64,000 nt of DNA, taken from contig JAPTOF010000006.1 of assembly GCA_028554755.1 (NCBI GenBank), forward strand, positions 4,582,501-4,646,500, in the 5' to 3' direction. Numbering within the stretch: the stretch's first letter is position 1; every line of letters begins with the position of its first letter. Positions 35,177-47,099 of the stretch are shown in pieces. A model generated the notes under the pieces. It was not told the DNA's origin, did not search any database, and worked only from the letters and a program-made list of their open reading frames with translations. This DNA is from Cordia subcordata (lineage: Eukaryota > Streptophyta > Magnoliopsida > Boraginales > Cordiaceae). A program made the position numbers and the translations under genes.

Positions 35177-35946
35177 ATAAGTGTTCGTTTACCCCCTATG
35201 ATTTAAAAATTAGCTAGTTAATCCCCTATTCTTCTCAAAAGTAAAGCACAAACGCCCATTTTTTTAACTCCGTTAGTTTGGGCTAATGAAATTGCAAAAA
35301 GACTAATTTGCCCTTCATACCCAAGGAATAACGGTGCACTTATCGCAACCAAAAGGGGTATGACACACTTATGATTTAAACCACAAGAGGTACGGTGCTA
35401 TTTACCCCTTTTACTTAATTGGAAACATGAAGTAATTAATAATTAGTTCATTAATTAATAATTAAATAATTAATTATTAATAATTTAATAATTGATTAAT
35501 TAATTCATCAAATAATTAAAAATTAAAACTAATTAAATAATTAATTTAATATATGAGACGGTGATTGTGCAATCATGATGATAGTGGAGGTTAATTTCTT
35601 TGTTTATTTTTATTTTTCGATGACAAAAAATATTTACTTGTAGTAATGAAATAAAATACAAATATGTTTGTAACATAATTGGTTAAAATTGATATATTTT
35701 AAACTATAGTCAAGGGTTCAAGCCTTTTCTCTTGCAAATTTTTTTTTATAATAAAAAAGGGTATTTTTTACCAAAATCAAATTTAACAGCAAAAATACTA
35801 AGCCTACTTGGGGGGTCAACGCTTGTGCCACACGCCCAGTTAAATCTAATAGAAAAAATGATGGAAGGGGTAATGTGCTTCACTTTTGAAAAGTACAAGG
35901 GGTAACTAGCTAATTTTTAAATTACAGGAGGTAAACACACACTTAT
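35177..35946. mobile_element. 770-bp non-coding element with about 90-bp terminal inverted repeats
   Basis: The left end (ATAAGTGTTCGTTTACCCCC then TTTAAAAATTAGCTAGTTA) matches the complement of the right end (ATAAGTGTGTGTTTACCTCC then TTTAAAAATTAGCTAGTTA). The match extends through the AAAAGTGAAGCACA region with a few differences. The interior is AT-rich, with repeated TTAATTAATTA words near 35420-35550, and has no coding frame. No convincing target duplication was found, so the superfamily is open. Confidence 0.8.
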
Positions 35947-35974
35947 AAGTAACCACAAAGGAATCCGTGTAATT

Positions 35975-36330
35975 TACTCTTTTTTTTTTTTTGTTGGGCA
36001 AGTGAGTCAGTTCATTCCAAATCAAAAAAAAATATATATTTATAGAGACAAAGATCAAATTTCATAAAGACTTGTACAAGATTAACAATCAATCTCTATA
36101 CAATGGTCTATTTTCAAAAGTGTTATCATACGTATATTGTATTGTAGACTAAACATACACTAACATCCTCAAAAATCAGTATGGAAATATGTTCGTCCGC
36201 GGTTACCAAGTTTTTGAAGATTTTTAAGTTCCTTTCTTTCCATATGTGATAGAATAAATCTTTCACTTTTATTTTAAGCTTGTAGAAAAATGACCAATCA
36301 AAGAACTTTGCAACCAAAATTTATATGTTC
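35975..36330 (-). mobile_element. Second LINE fragment (3' end)
   Basis: A minus-strand frame gives LFYHIWKERNLKIFKN, the conserved C-terminal motif also present in the neighbouring LINE. About 150 bp further left is an A tail (T run on the plus strand, about 35975-35993). This is a severely 5'-truncated copy with a different sequence from the 33410-35165 element. Confidence 0.75.
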
Positions 36331-37079
36331 TAGTTTTACGACCAATGATTGTTACGCTATAAGTCACATGGTTGACAATAAAAATGACAGCTAAAGAGAA
36401 CTTTGCAGCCAAATCTATAGGGTAAATTATATGAAAATTAGAGCTATTAAATTATTTTTGTAGTTTTATTTTGATCATTCAATTACTTTCAGGACCTTTG
36501 ATTATTATTTATAAAGCCATTAAATTATTTCTCTAATCTCATTTTGATCATTCGACCATTTTCAGGACCGTTAGTTTATTAATAAATTTCATTTTATCCA
36601 TCTTTTTTTTGGTCAAATTTTTTGTGAAATTGACTATGAGAGCAAACTTCATGTGACCTTATAGGGGCAAAGCTATAAAACCACTTGAAATATTACATTT
36701 TTACATGGATATTATTGGACAATTATTGCTAAGAGGTATATGAGCTTCTCGCCTATATGGTGAATATTATCTTTTCTTATCTTATATTGGTTCGATATGA
36801 TTATGGGACACGTAGCAGTGAATCGCTCTATGTACTTTCTCCAAATCCAAAATCCATTTCTTTTTTCTCTTTTTAATTACTTCCCTCCATATTCTAGGCA
36901 TAAATAGAATTAATGTCATATTAGTTAAAAAAAGTCTCACAACATTTCGAGTGTGAAACCTAAAAGACAAGGTAAAATATATCAAAGTGCAAAAATCTGG
37001 CGCCCTAAATGAATTAATTAATTTTAGCATAAAAAAATAGGGACAAATAAATATATCAAAGTGCAAAAACATGGCAATA
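36331..37079. other. Spacer before the lipid transfer protein cluster
   Basis: AT-rich. Phrases such as TTTGATCATTC and TTTTCAGGACC recur with spacing of 70-90 bp between about 36450 and 36570, indicating a degraded local repeat. No gene seen. Confidence 0.5.
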
Positions 37080-37351
37080 ATGCAATGTATATTATCAATG
37101 CTTATTTGCTTATCTATTATTAGACCATTACAGACATGACATTCAATTGCAACAGATATGATATTAGAATTCTATTGATGAGCATGATGATTAAGAGGCG
37201 CTCCAAGAAATTATTATTATTGAAAGAATTTATGAGTTACTTTATGTGTATCAAATACAATTACCAAACAAAATTTTAAAGAGGTTACCATAATAAAGCA
37301 AGAAAAAAAGAAATAATGGCGTAATAATTGCTGTGGACCTCAAGTATGCAG

Positions 37352-37359
37352 TATAAGTA
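37352..37359 (+). promoter_or_regulatory. Putative TATA box of lipid transfer protein gene 1
   Basis: TATAAGTA lies 77-84 bases before the start codon, within the conserved phrase AGTATGCAGTATAA shared by genes 1-3. Confidence 0.6.
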
Positions 37360-37435
37360 TGGTATTGTGTGAGGTCTGGTCTCATAACATAAAAACTTAG
37401 AGGCATATAATTCAAGTTCATTTTGAACATTGAAG

Positions 37436-37978
37436 ATGGCTATCAAGATGCTGACGTTTATAAGCTCAGTATGTATGATAATGGCTTTGCTTGCGAGTAT
37501 TGCTAAAGCTAATGTGCAATGCACTGACGTTATTCCAAAGGTTATCCCATGTCAAGGTTTTATTTTGGGTGGCGCGCCTATACCAAGTACTGAATGTTGT
37601 GCTGGATTACATATACTAGACGAAGATGCTGCTACTTCGCAACTAGATCGCAGAGCAATTTGTAGATGCCTAAAAGATGTTGCACAAAATTTTCCCATCA
37701 ACTTCGACAAAGCCAATCAACTACCCCATATTTGTAACCTTGCTTTCAATGTCCCAATTGATCCAAACATCAACTGTGACACGTAAGTTTACATGCTTTT
37801 CTTTTTAATTTTCTTAACCCCTCTCCCTGTTCAATCGTCATCCCTACTAAAATTTGAACTTAGATCACTACAAAATTATTTTAGTTATTTGAACTATTTA
37901 TTGATTATTTTGGTTCGTTTCGACTTTCAAAATGAGATGCTGACCACTATGTTTTTTTTTTTTTTTGGCAGCCTTTAA
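37436..37978 (+). CDS. Non-specific lipid transfer protein (type I-like), gene 1, 117 aa
   Basis: Small secreted protein of the plant nsLTP family, which binds lipids in a cavity held by four disulfides and acts in the cell wall or cuticle. Exon 1 is 37436-37782 and exon 2 37972-37978, encoding only the end of Thr plus Leu and the stop TAA. A near-terminal intron is typical of type I genes. A signal peptide of about 24-27 residues precedes mature NVQC. Eight cysteines fit C-X9-C-X14-CC-X20-CXC-X21-C-X13-C; DRRAICRC is the conserved core. A TTG two codons upstream is in frame but the ATG at 37436 is the sensible start. Genes 2-4 are tandem relatives. Confidence 0.93.
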
Positions 37979-38649
37979 TCGATAGAAGAAGAAATCTTAA
38001 AAGACACATGAGTGGAGCCTTGGAGGTTCCGTTGGGGTGGAAGACTTCATGTCATAGCCTTAGTACAGATTCTAAATTAGAGAAGGCTTGCTTCTTTTAT
38101 TTTGGTTGTGAGACTTCTTCGGTAGTAAAAGAAAATTAATCAAATTTTATTTCCTTTTTGCAGCTATTCTTTCTCGCATGTTTTTGTGATGTTAGGCTTA
38201 TTATACACATGGTACCCAAAAGAAGAAAAAAAAAACATATGGTGCAAAAAATAAGTTTAACAAATCAAGGTCATTAATATATGGCATCACCTCATATGTT
38301 ATTTTTATCAAATAAGCTAAGAATCAAATCAATGTAATGAGCGCTTGTTTGCATCTTTACTGCATTAAGGATAAGGAAAAAAAGAATGTCTCAACGCACA
38401 CTTACAATTAAAGTCGAGGATAATAGAAACAAAGAAATCTATGAATCATAAATATCCAAAAAAAATGATTTTTTTTCTTCCCTTCAAATATTGAATCTTC
38501 CTAGAGGTATAATTGATTATAAGTAATCGATCTTTAATTATATCTAACCAGTTTCCTCTAATTAAACTGACATGAATTATCTAATTCTGAAGCCTTGACA
38601 AATTGGCTCAAGATTGACATGTATCACCATTCAATCCACAGTCCTATCT

Positions 38650-38850
38650 TAAATGGTATAAATTAGAGTAAAACTCGTGCGATACACAGAAAAAAAGAAT
38701 GTGTATTTTTATTACTTTTTTACAAAGTCAATTTGTATACTTTATATATATATTTTTAACTCCCAATCCCCCCGTCCTACGGGATTTCAATCCAGGACCT
38801 CACTACTGGAGAAAGTAGTCTCAACTATTTAAGCTACTTCCTAATCCTTC
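38650..38850 (-). repeat. tRNA-derived SINE-like sequence, unit A
   Basis: On the minus strand, TAGCTTAAATAGTTGAG (A-box-like) is followed after about 30 bases by CCTGGATTGAAATCCC (B-box-like), then a GC-rich piece and an AT tail. The same sequence lies in unit B at about 42500-42690. The 3' end is uncertain. Confidence 0.45.
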
Positions 38851-39196
38851 ATATATTCTGTATGATATGTGTGTTTGTGTGTGTATATATAATTAGTTAC
38901 TGCAACAATTGTGAAAGAAATTATTAAGAAGGATTAGGTATTAAGGATGATGATGTGGACGGTGTGTAGAAAAATTAGTGAAGAAATTTTATAATGCAAA
39001 AGCGAATGCTTCATTGAAGGAAAATAATGTAGACGAAGTGTTTAATATTTTGCCTAAATCAAGCTTGTTGTTTTTTGACTATCTACTATACGAACATAAA
39101 GTTCTGTAGACATACAATAGATATTCTCTAAACACATTACATAAGAATGTGAACAGAGAATATAACTTTGGCAAATGTAGGATATAAAAGTTGTAA

Positions 39197-39423
39197 GAGC
39201 CTGTTTGGATTGGGTTTTTTTTCAAAAAAAGTATTTTTTTCTTGAAAAGATTACATTAAATTTGCAATGACCATTTGATTTGAATTCCAAAAAAACTGAA
39301 ACTCTGAAAAAAGCTCAAATACAACTTCTTTTAGAAGCCAAAATTTTTAACTTTAAAAAAAAAACTGTTTTTCAAAAGCTATTGAAAAAAGGACTTTTGA
39401 AAAAAGTCAATTCAAACGGGCCC
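39197..39423. mobile_element. Tourist-like MITE (PIF/Harbinger type), unit A
   Basis: Ends GAGCCTGTTTGGATTG and, on the complement of the right side, GGGCCCGTTTGAATTG form 16-bp inverted repeats. TAA flanks both sides (39194-39196 and 39424-39426), the usual PIF/Harbinger target duplication. The 227-bp interior is non-coding and rich in A/T runs. Confidence 0.72.
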
Positions 39424-39859
39424 TAAATATGGTTTAGAACTCGTGAAATATAAAATGTAAAACTTGTACGTATTCGTTGCTGAATATATAATATAAACTT
39501 TCAAATATATAATATAAAAATTATGAACAATTAAATTCTATATTAAAATTTATAAATATATAATATGAAATCTGTAAATAATTAAAAGTCATGAGCGTAT
39601 AGTATAAAAGTTGTAGACAATCATATTATTCACGTGCTCTACAGTGTTAATTGGGTGCGTAATATAATCTTTACTTAACTATTAGGCTTTACAGTCCTGT
39701 CATTTAATTGCCAATATGACCTTAGAATTTCTAATAATTAGAGCATGATTAAGATGTCGTAAAAATAGCTTGGCATGGAAAAATGGCATGGATTGAAATA
39801 AAATGACCGTTTCAACTTCTGGTTCTTTTTCTTTTATTTAGTAAAACTAATTAAAGTCG

Positions 39860-40600
39860 ACAAGCACATTCCCTTAGAATGACCTTTCCAGGGAGATGTC
39901 AAAAAACTCATTCATTAGCTAAATCTAAGAATGAGTATTTTAACTTAAGTAGAAACTATATAAAAAAGAAAAGTAAAACCAAAAAAAATAATTTATCCCC
40001 CACTTACACTCTCGCAAATTCTCAATCGTTATTAAACAAATAAAAATTTTAAAAAATAATAGTAAAAAATTAGAAAATTAGAAATGCACGTGTCTTTTTT
40101 ATTTTTAACTCTTTGTTTTTTCAAGAAAATGTGGGTAGTTTTATTGGACGGTTAACTTTTCTTCCTCAATTATGCTGAAAAATAAATAAATTGAAATATT
40201 GTGTTGAAACAAAAAAATGATTGAACAAGTAATGCTATGTTTTATCATTGAACAAAAGATTATGAAAAGTATTTTAGTTTATGTTATTATTTTATCAAAA
40301 TATTTGTCATGCATAAACATAAATTTATGCCTGATCAAAGAACAAGTATATTTTGGACAATTGAATTGATTTTTTTCCTTAACATGTTAAAATAATTTTA
40401 CCAAACATATAAAATTGAATAGTCATTCCATTTTATTTTTTTTATATAGTTTTAAAAAACACATAAAAAATAAGTATTGACTGGTCATTTTTAATAGTCA
40501 TTGCATTTTAATTTTTTTTAGTAAATGTCACATGTCATAATTTCAAACCCTTTCTTCCTTTCATCAAAGCATTTAATCAACCCTTGTCTATATATATAAA
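39860..40600. repeat. Dispersed non-coding repeat, copy 2 of 4 (unit A)
   Basis: Shares ordered phrases (AATGACCTTTCC, GAGTATTTTAACTTAAGTAG, GGTTAACTTTTCTTCCTCAA, ACAAGTAATGCTATG) with the copies near 7550, 43700 and 54200. Confidence 0.7.
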
Positions 40601-41196
40601 ACTATTGCCTAATTTAAATTTATTCAATCACCAATTAATAATATTATTTTCTACCTAAAAATAGCATTCAAAAATCGTTTATTACTTTTTTCTCATATCA
40701 AATATTTTTGGTCTTACTTTCTCAATTTAAATATTTTATCCAATTAATGAAAATCTCTCATAAATAACTTAAACATTTTATTCACTGAAATCTTTCACAA
40801 AAACATGATTATTATTGAAAATCTAACAAAAATTAAAATTTAAAATATATATTTGTTTCATCATTACATAAAATATAAAAATTATCACTAATAATAAACA
40901 AAGACATTAAAAATACACATTCAGTTGCAGTAAATATGACACTATTAGATGAGGCATGATGATTATGAGACGTTACAAGTAATAATAATTATCATTTTTA
41001 TAAGAATTAATGAGTTTATTTTATGTGTATCAGATATTTAAAAATTTTCCAAATAAAGTTTAAAAAATTTACTTATTTTATGCGTATCAAATATTTAAAT
41101 AATTGCCAAATAAATTTTAAAAATATTACCATCGTAAAGCAGGAAAAGGAAAAAGAAATAAGGGCGTAATAATTGCTGTAGACATCAAGTATGCAG

Positions 41197-41204
41197 TATA
41201 AATA
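41197..41204 (+). promoter_or_regulatory. Putative TATA box of lipid transfer protein gene 2
   Basis: A perfect TATAAATA lies about 80 bases before the ATG, in the same conserved phrase as in gene 1. Confidence 0.7.
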
Positions 41205-41280
41205 TGGTCTTATGTGAAGTTTGCTTCCATAGCATAAAAACTTATAAGTAAATAATTCAAGTTCTTTCTGGAAATTGAAG

Positions 41281-41819
41281 ATGGCTATTAGGATGATGAT
41301 GTTTATAAGCTCAGCATGTATGATAATGGCTTTGCTTGCGAGCATTGCTAAAGCTGATGTGCAATGCATTGATGTTATTCCAAAGGTCCTCCCATGTCAA
41401 GGTTTTATTTTAGGTGGTGCGCCTGTACCGAGCACTGATTGTTGTGTTGGATTACAAGTCTTAGATAAAGATGTTGCTGCTTCACAACTAGATCGCAGAG
41501 CAATTTGTAGATGTCTAAAAGATGTTGCACAAAATTTTCCCATCAACTTTGACAAAGCCAATCAACTACCCCATATTTGTAACCTTGCTTTCAATGTCCC
41601 AATTGATCCAAACATCAACTGTGACACGTAAGTTTACATGCTTTTCTTTTTAATTTTCTTATCCCGTCTCCCTGTTCAGTCGTCATCCTTACTAAAATTT
41701 TGAACTTAGATCACTACAAAATAATTTTAGTTATTTGAACTATTTACTGATTATTTTGGTTTGGTTCACCTTTCAAAATGAGATGCTGACCACTATGTTT
41801 TTTTTTGGGCAGCCTTTAA
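41281..41819 (+). CDS. Non-specific lipid transfer protein (type I-like), gene 2, 117 aa
   Basis: Exon 1 41281-41627, exon 2 41813-41819 (end of Thr, Leu, TAA), the same structure as gene 1. Signal peptide MAIRMMMFISSACMIMALL then mature ADVQC. All eight cysteines are present (PC, CC, CRC, HIC, NC). It differs from gene 1 mainly in the signal peptide and in the middle (VPSTDCCVGLQVLDKD instead of IPSTECCAGLHILDED), while the C-terminal 45 residues are identical. The gene sits 3845 bp after gene 1, with 3' flanks nearly identical over more than 2.5 kb, so the duplication looks recent. The role is secreted lipid binding, inferred from the family. Confidence 0.93.
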
Positions 41820-42499
41820 TCGAGAGAAGAAGAAATCTTACAAGACACATGAGTGGAGCCTTGGAGGTTCCCTTGGGGTGGAAGACTTCATGTCATAGCC
41901 TTAGTCCAGATTCTAAATTAGAGAAGGCTTGCTTCTTTTATTTTGGTTGTGAGACTTCTTCGGTAGTAAAAGAAAATTAATCAAATTTTATTTCCTTTTT
42001 GCAGCTATTCTTTCTCGCATGTTTTTATGATGTTAGGCTTATTATACACATGGTGCCCAAAAGAAGAAGAAAAAAAATATGGTGCAATAAATAAGTTTAA
42101 CAAATCAAGGTCATTAATATATGGCTTCACCTCATGTGTTATTTTTATCAAATAACCTAAGAATTAAATCAATGTAATGAGCGCGCCTTTACTGCATTAA
42201 GGATAAGGAAAAAAAGAAGGTCTCAACGCACACTTACAATTAAATCGAGGATAATAGAAACAAAGAAATCTATGAATCATAAATATCCAAAAAAAATGAT
42301 TTTCTTTTTTTTTCTTCCCTTCAAATATTGAATCTTATTAGAGGCATAATTGATTATAAGCAATCGATCTTTAATTATGTGTAACCAGTTTCCTCTAATT
42401 AAACTGACATGAATTATCTAATTCTGAAGCCCTGACAAATTGGCTCAAGATTGACATGTATCACCATTCAATCCACAGTCCTACCTTAAATGGTATAAA

Positions 42500-42690
42500 T
42501 TAGAGTAAAACTCGTGCGATACACAGAAAAAAAAAAAATGTGTATTTTTATTACTTTTTTACAAAGTCAATTTGTATACTTTATATATATTTTTTTAACT
42601 CCCAATCCCCCCGTCCTACGGGATTTCAATCTAGGACCTCACTACTGGAGAAAGTAGTCTCAACTATTTAAGCTACTTCCTAATCCTTCA
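42500..42690 (-). repeat. tRNA-derived SINE-like sequence, unit B
   Basis: Tandem-unit copy of the 38650-38850 element, with the same A-box-like and B-box-like segments. Confidence 0.45.
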
Positions 42691-43035
42691 TATATTCTGT
42701 ATGATATGTGTGTTTGTGTGTGTATATATAATTAGTTACTGCAACAATTGTGAAAGAAATTATTAAGAAGGATTAGGTATTAAGGATGATGATGTGGACG
42801 GTGTGTAGAAAAATTAGTGAAGAAATTTTATAATGCAAAAGCGAATGCTTCATTGAAGGAAAATAATGTAGACGAAGTGTTTAATATATTGCCTAAATCA
42901 AGCTTGTTGTTTTTTGACTATCTACTATACGAACATAAAGTTCTGTAGACATACAATAGATATTCTCTAAACACATTACATAAGAATGTGAACAGAGAAT
43001 ATAACTTTGGTAAATGTAGGATATAAAAGTTGTAA

Positions 43036-43263
43036 GAGCCTGTTTGGATTGGGTTTTTTTTCAAAAAAAGTATTTTTTTCTTGAAAAGATTACATTAAAT
43101 TTGCAATGACCATTTGATTTGAATTCCAAAAAAACTGAAACTCTGAAAAAAACTCAAATACAACTTCTTTTAGAAGCCAAAATTTTTAACTTTTAAAAAA
43201 AAAACTGTTTTTCAAAAGCTATTGAAAAAAGGACTTTTGAAAAAAGTCAATCCAAACGGGCCC
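43036..43263. mobile_element. Tourist-like MITE, unit B
   Basis: Same element and the same TAA flanks as 39197-39423. It was copied with the tandem unit rather than inserted again. Confidence 0.72.
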
Positions 43264-43699
43264 TAAATATGGTTTAGAACTCGTGAAATATAAAATGTAA
43301 AACTTGTACGTATTCGTTGCTGAATATATAATATAAACTTTCAAATATATAATATAAAAATTATGAACAATTAAATTCTATATTAAAATTTATAAATATA
43401 TAATATGAAATCTGTAAATAATTAAAAGTCATGAACGTATAGTATAAAAGTTGTAGACAATCATATTATTCACGTGCTCTACACAGTGTTAATTGGGTGC
43501 GTAATATAATCTTTACTTAACTATTAGGCTTTACAGTCCTGTCATTTAATTGCCAATATGACCTTAGAATTTCTAATAATTAGAGCATGATTAAGATGTC
43601 GTAAAAATAGCTTGGCATGGAAAAATGGCATGGATTGAAATAAAATGACCGTTTCAACTTCTGGTTCTTTTTCTTTTATTTAGTAAAACTAATTAAAGT

Positions 43700-44430
43700 C
43701 GACAAGCACATTCTCTTAGAATGACCTTTCCAGGGAGATGTCAAAAAACTCATTCCTTAGCTAAATCTAAGAATGAGTATTTTAACTTAAGTAGAAACTA
43801 TATAAAAAAGAAAAGTAAAACCAAAAAAAATAATTTATTCCCCACTTACACTCTCGCAAATTCTCAATCGTTATTAAACAAATAATTTTTTTTAAAAATA
43901 ATAGTAAAAAATTAGAAAATTAGAAATGCAAGTGTCTTTTTTATTTTTAACTCTTTGTTTTTTTCAAGAAAATGTGGGTAGTTTTATTGGACGATTAACT
44001 TTTCTTCCTCAATTATGCTGAAAAATAAATACATTGAAATATTGTGTTGAAACAAAAAATGATTGAACAAGTAATGCTATGTTTTATCATTGAACAAAAG
44101 ATTATGAAAAGTATTTTAGTTTATGTTATTATTTTATCAAAATATTTGTCATGCATAAACATAAATTTATGCCTGATCAAAGAACAAGTATATTTTGGAC
44201 AATTGAATTGATTATTTTCCTTAAGATGTTAAAATAATTTTACCAAACATATAAAATTGAATAGTCATTCCATTTTAATTTTTTTTATAGTTTTAAAAAA
44301 CACATAAAAAATAAGTATTGACTGGTCATTTTTAATAGTCATTACATTTTAAATTTTTTTAGTAAATGTCACATGTCATAATTTCAAACCCTTTCTTCCT
44401 TTCATCAAAGCATTTAATCAACCCTTGTCT
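43700..44430. repeat. Dispersed non-coding repeat, copy 3 of 4 (unit B)
   Basis: Duplicate of the 39860-40600 copy within the tandem unit. Confidence 0.7.
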
Positions 44431-44487
44431 ATATATATAAAACTATTGCCTAATTTAAATTTATTCAATCACCAATTTATAATATTA

Positions 44488-44733
44488 TGTTAGCTAAATA
44501 TTCATTATTAATTTTGATGATGAAATATATATGCATTATTTTACTAAATAGCTTCTTGTGAAAATGAGATAATATCTAGTTGAAACTTTGAAAGATTTAA
44601 GAAAATGTGCAAAAAGCATCATTTGAAGAAAGAGAAGAAGAGAAGGCATAAGGAGGAGAAGAGAAGTCATAAGGGGTACCGGACATTATTTTCCTTCTTG
44701 CTTTGTGAAATGCCTATATATTGTGTGGACTTA
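44488..44733 (+). repeat. 5' LTR of the Sirevirus-type element, truncated
   Basis: The first about 245 bases match the start of the 3' LTR (48927 on) with few changes, up to ATATTGTGTGGACTT. There the 3' LTR continues GGCTCAAAATCTC, whereas here integrase coding sequence begins. Confidence 0.92.
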
Positions 44734-46707
44734 AGAAAATTTGATGCTAAATCTGATGAAGGAATATTCTTAGGCTATTCCACAAAGAGCAAAGCATATA
44801 GGGTATATAATAAAAGAGCTCTTGTTGTGGAAGAGTCAATACATATTACATTTGATGAGACTAATCCATTTGAGCCAAGAAAGGAAATTGATGATGTAGG
44901 TTATCTTTTGGAAAAGACAACGCTTGAAGATCCAACTCCAAAAGACAAAGAAAAATCGACAAAGCAAGAAGAAGAAGAAAAGAGGTCTCAAGCAAATGAG
45001 GATATCAAACAATGCTCAAACAAAGATACAGAAACAAAAGAACCTCATGAAGACCTACCAAAAAGTTGGAAGTTCATAAAAAACCATCCTCAAGATCTCA
45101 TTCTCGGTGATCCAAATGAAGGTGTAACTAGGCGTAATATTAGTACTTTTTGTGAGTATCATGCATTTATCTCTCATATTGAACCCAAAAATGTAAAAGA
45201 AGCTTTACTTGATGAAAATTGGATAATTGCCATGCAAGAAGAACTTAATCAATTTGAGAGAAATAAAGTATGAAAGCTACTTGAAAGGCCTAAAGATAGA
45301 CCTGTAATAAGAACTAAATGGGTATTCAGAAACAAATTAGATAAAGCCAGAATAGTTACTAGGAATAAGGCTAGACTAGTTGCACAAGGATACAATCAAG
45401 AAGAAGGAATTGGTTACGATGAAACCTATGCTCCTGTAGCTAGACTTGAATCCATTCGTATGTTACTTGTATTTGCATGTCACATATACTTTAAACTTTA
45501 TCAAATGGATGTGAAAAGTGTCTTTTTAAATGGATTCATTGAAGAAGAAGTTTATGTTGAACAACCGTCCGGTTTTGAAGATTCTTGCTTTCCTAATCAT
45601 GTTTTTAAATTAGAAAAAGCTTTATACAGTTTAAAGCAAGCTCCTAGAGCTTGGTATGAAAGACTTAGTAGATTTCTGGTAGAAAACAATTTTGAAAGAG
45701 AAAAACTTGATTCAATCCTATTTATCACAAGAAAAGACAATAACATTCTACTTGTCCAAATCTATGTGGATGATATAATTTTTGGTGCTATTAATATTTC
45801 TTTATGTGAGAATTTTTCAAAGTGTATGCACAAGGAGCTCGAGATGAGCATGATGGGAGAATTAACCTTCTTACTTGGACTACAAATCAAATAAGCTAAA
45901 GAAGGGATCTTTATAAATCAAGCCAAATACACCAAGGAAATTATCAAGAAATTTGGACTTGAAGATGCAAAGGAGATTGGAACTCCCATGAACCCCTCAA
46001 CAAAACTAGACAAGGATGAGAAGGGTAAATTAGTAGACGAGAAGAAATATAGAGGTATGATTGGTAGCCTTTTATACCTAACTGCCTCTAGACCTGATAT
46101 CATGTTCGCAGTATGCTTATGTGCTAGATTTCAATCTAATCCTAAGGAGACTCACTTAACAGCTGTAAAAAGAATCATTAGATATCTTAAGGGAACAATT
46201 GATCTAGGGCTTTGGTATGCAAAAGGAACGTTATTTGATCTATGTGGTTTTTCTGATGCTGACTATGCTGGTTGCAAAATAGATCATAAGAGCACTAGTG
46301 GAACATGCCAATTCCTAGGACATTCCTTAGTATCTTGGTCTTGTAGGAAACAAAATAGTGTTGCTATTTCTACTATCGAAGCTGAATATATTGCAGCTAA
46401 TAGTTGTGTGGCTCAAATTTTATGGATGAAACAAAATTTACTTGATTACGGATTGAAGTATGATCATGTTCCTATATATTGTGATAATACTAGTCCAATT
46501 AATCTCACTAAAAACCCAATTCAACATTCAAGAACTAAGCATATCGAGATTAGGCACCATTTCATTAGAGATCATGTACAAAAATGCGATATAATACTTG
46601 AATTTGTTGATACTTTGCATCAAGTTGCTGATATTTTCACTAAACCTTTGCATGAGGATCAATTTTGCAAGATGAGGAGAGAAATTGGTATGATAAAATG
46701 TGGTTAA
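44734..46707 (+). pseudogene. Sirevirus pol: integrase C-terminus, reverse transcriptase, RNase H
   Basis: One reading frame runs from the deletion point to 46707, broken by stops at 45271-45273 (TGA, probably from Trp in NKVWKL) and 45892-45894 (TAA). KFDAKSDEGIFLGYSTKSKA is the integrase C-terminal motif, followed by an acidic linker. Reverse transcriptase carries RTKWVFRNK, RLVAQGYNQEEGIGYDETYA, YQMDVKSVFLNGF, LYSLKQAPRAWYERL and an intact YVDDI active site. RNase H residues lie in GFSDADYAG, STIEAEYIA and YCDNTSP. It ends RREIGMIKCG. The missing integrase core and the stops make the copy non-autonomous. Confidence 0.93.
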
Positions 46708-46759
46708 ATTGCATATGTATGTGTTTATGTGGCTTGGGTATGAAAAATAAGAAATTTGT

Positions 46760-47000
46760 GCACTTTCTGACCCAACCGGCCGACCAAGCCGGTCGATCGA
46801 CTAAGGCCTTAGGCGTCCGGCTAAAACACAATTTTTTTTAAGCTCTTTGATCCAGCCGATCGACCCCCCGCGATCAGTCGGTCGACCGGCTAAACACGGA
46901 TAGGGTTAAAAATTGGGGGTTTTCACCCCAAATTCACCTCATTCATTCAATTTCTCTAAACCCTAGCAAAATTTCTCCAAAACCATATCAAATTCTTTAA
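46760..47000. repeat. GC-rich CCGGTCGACC-type motif cluster between pol and the additional ORF
   Basis: Several copies of motifs such as AAGCCGGTCGATCGACT, CAGCCGATCGACC and CAGTCGGTCGACCGGCTAA stand out from the AT-rich element. They match the palindromes in the 3' LTR. Confidence 0.75.
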
Positions 47001-47099
47001 TTTTCAATCGTTTTCTTCCAAAATTCTTCCTGTAATTTGCTTACCCACTTCAAAAAACCAAGCTTTTACCGATTAATTTTGCAAAAACGACACGAAATT

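Larger units (their letters stand above)
37979..40650. other. 3' flank of LTP gene 1 (tandem unit A), no further gene
   Basis: Includes the 3' untranslated region, possibly with a second intron ending TTTTTGCAG near 38162, and then non-coding DNA nearly identical to the region after gene 2. It carries a SINE-like piece, a Tourist-like MITE and a copy of the dispersed repeat also found near 7550. Confidence 0.8.
41820..44487. other. 3' flank of LTP gene 2 (tandem unit B), no further gene
   Basis: Nearly base-for-base the same as 37979-40640, with scattered substitutions and small indels. It is cut at 44487 by the Sirevirus insertion and resumes at 50245. Confidence 0.9.

Noticed and set aside
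37285..37524. Minus-strand open frames opposite each LTP gene start
   Set aside because: They recur only because the LTP genes are duplicated and are antisense to the signal peptide.
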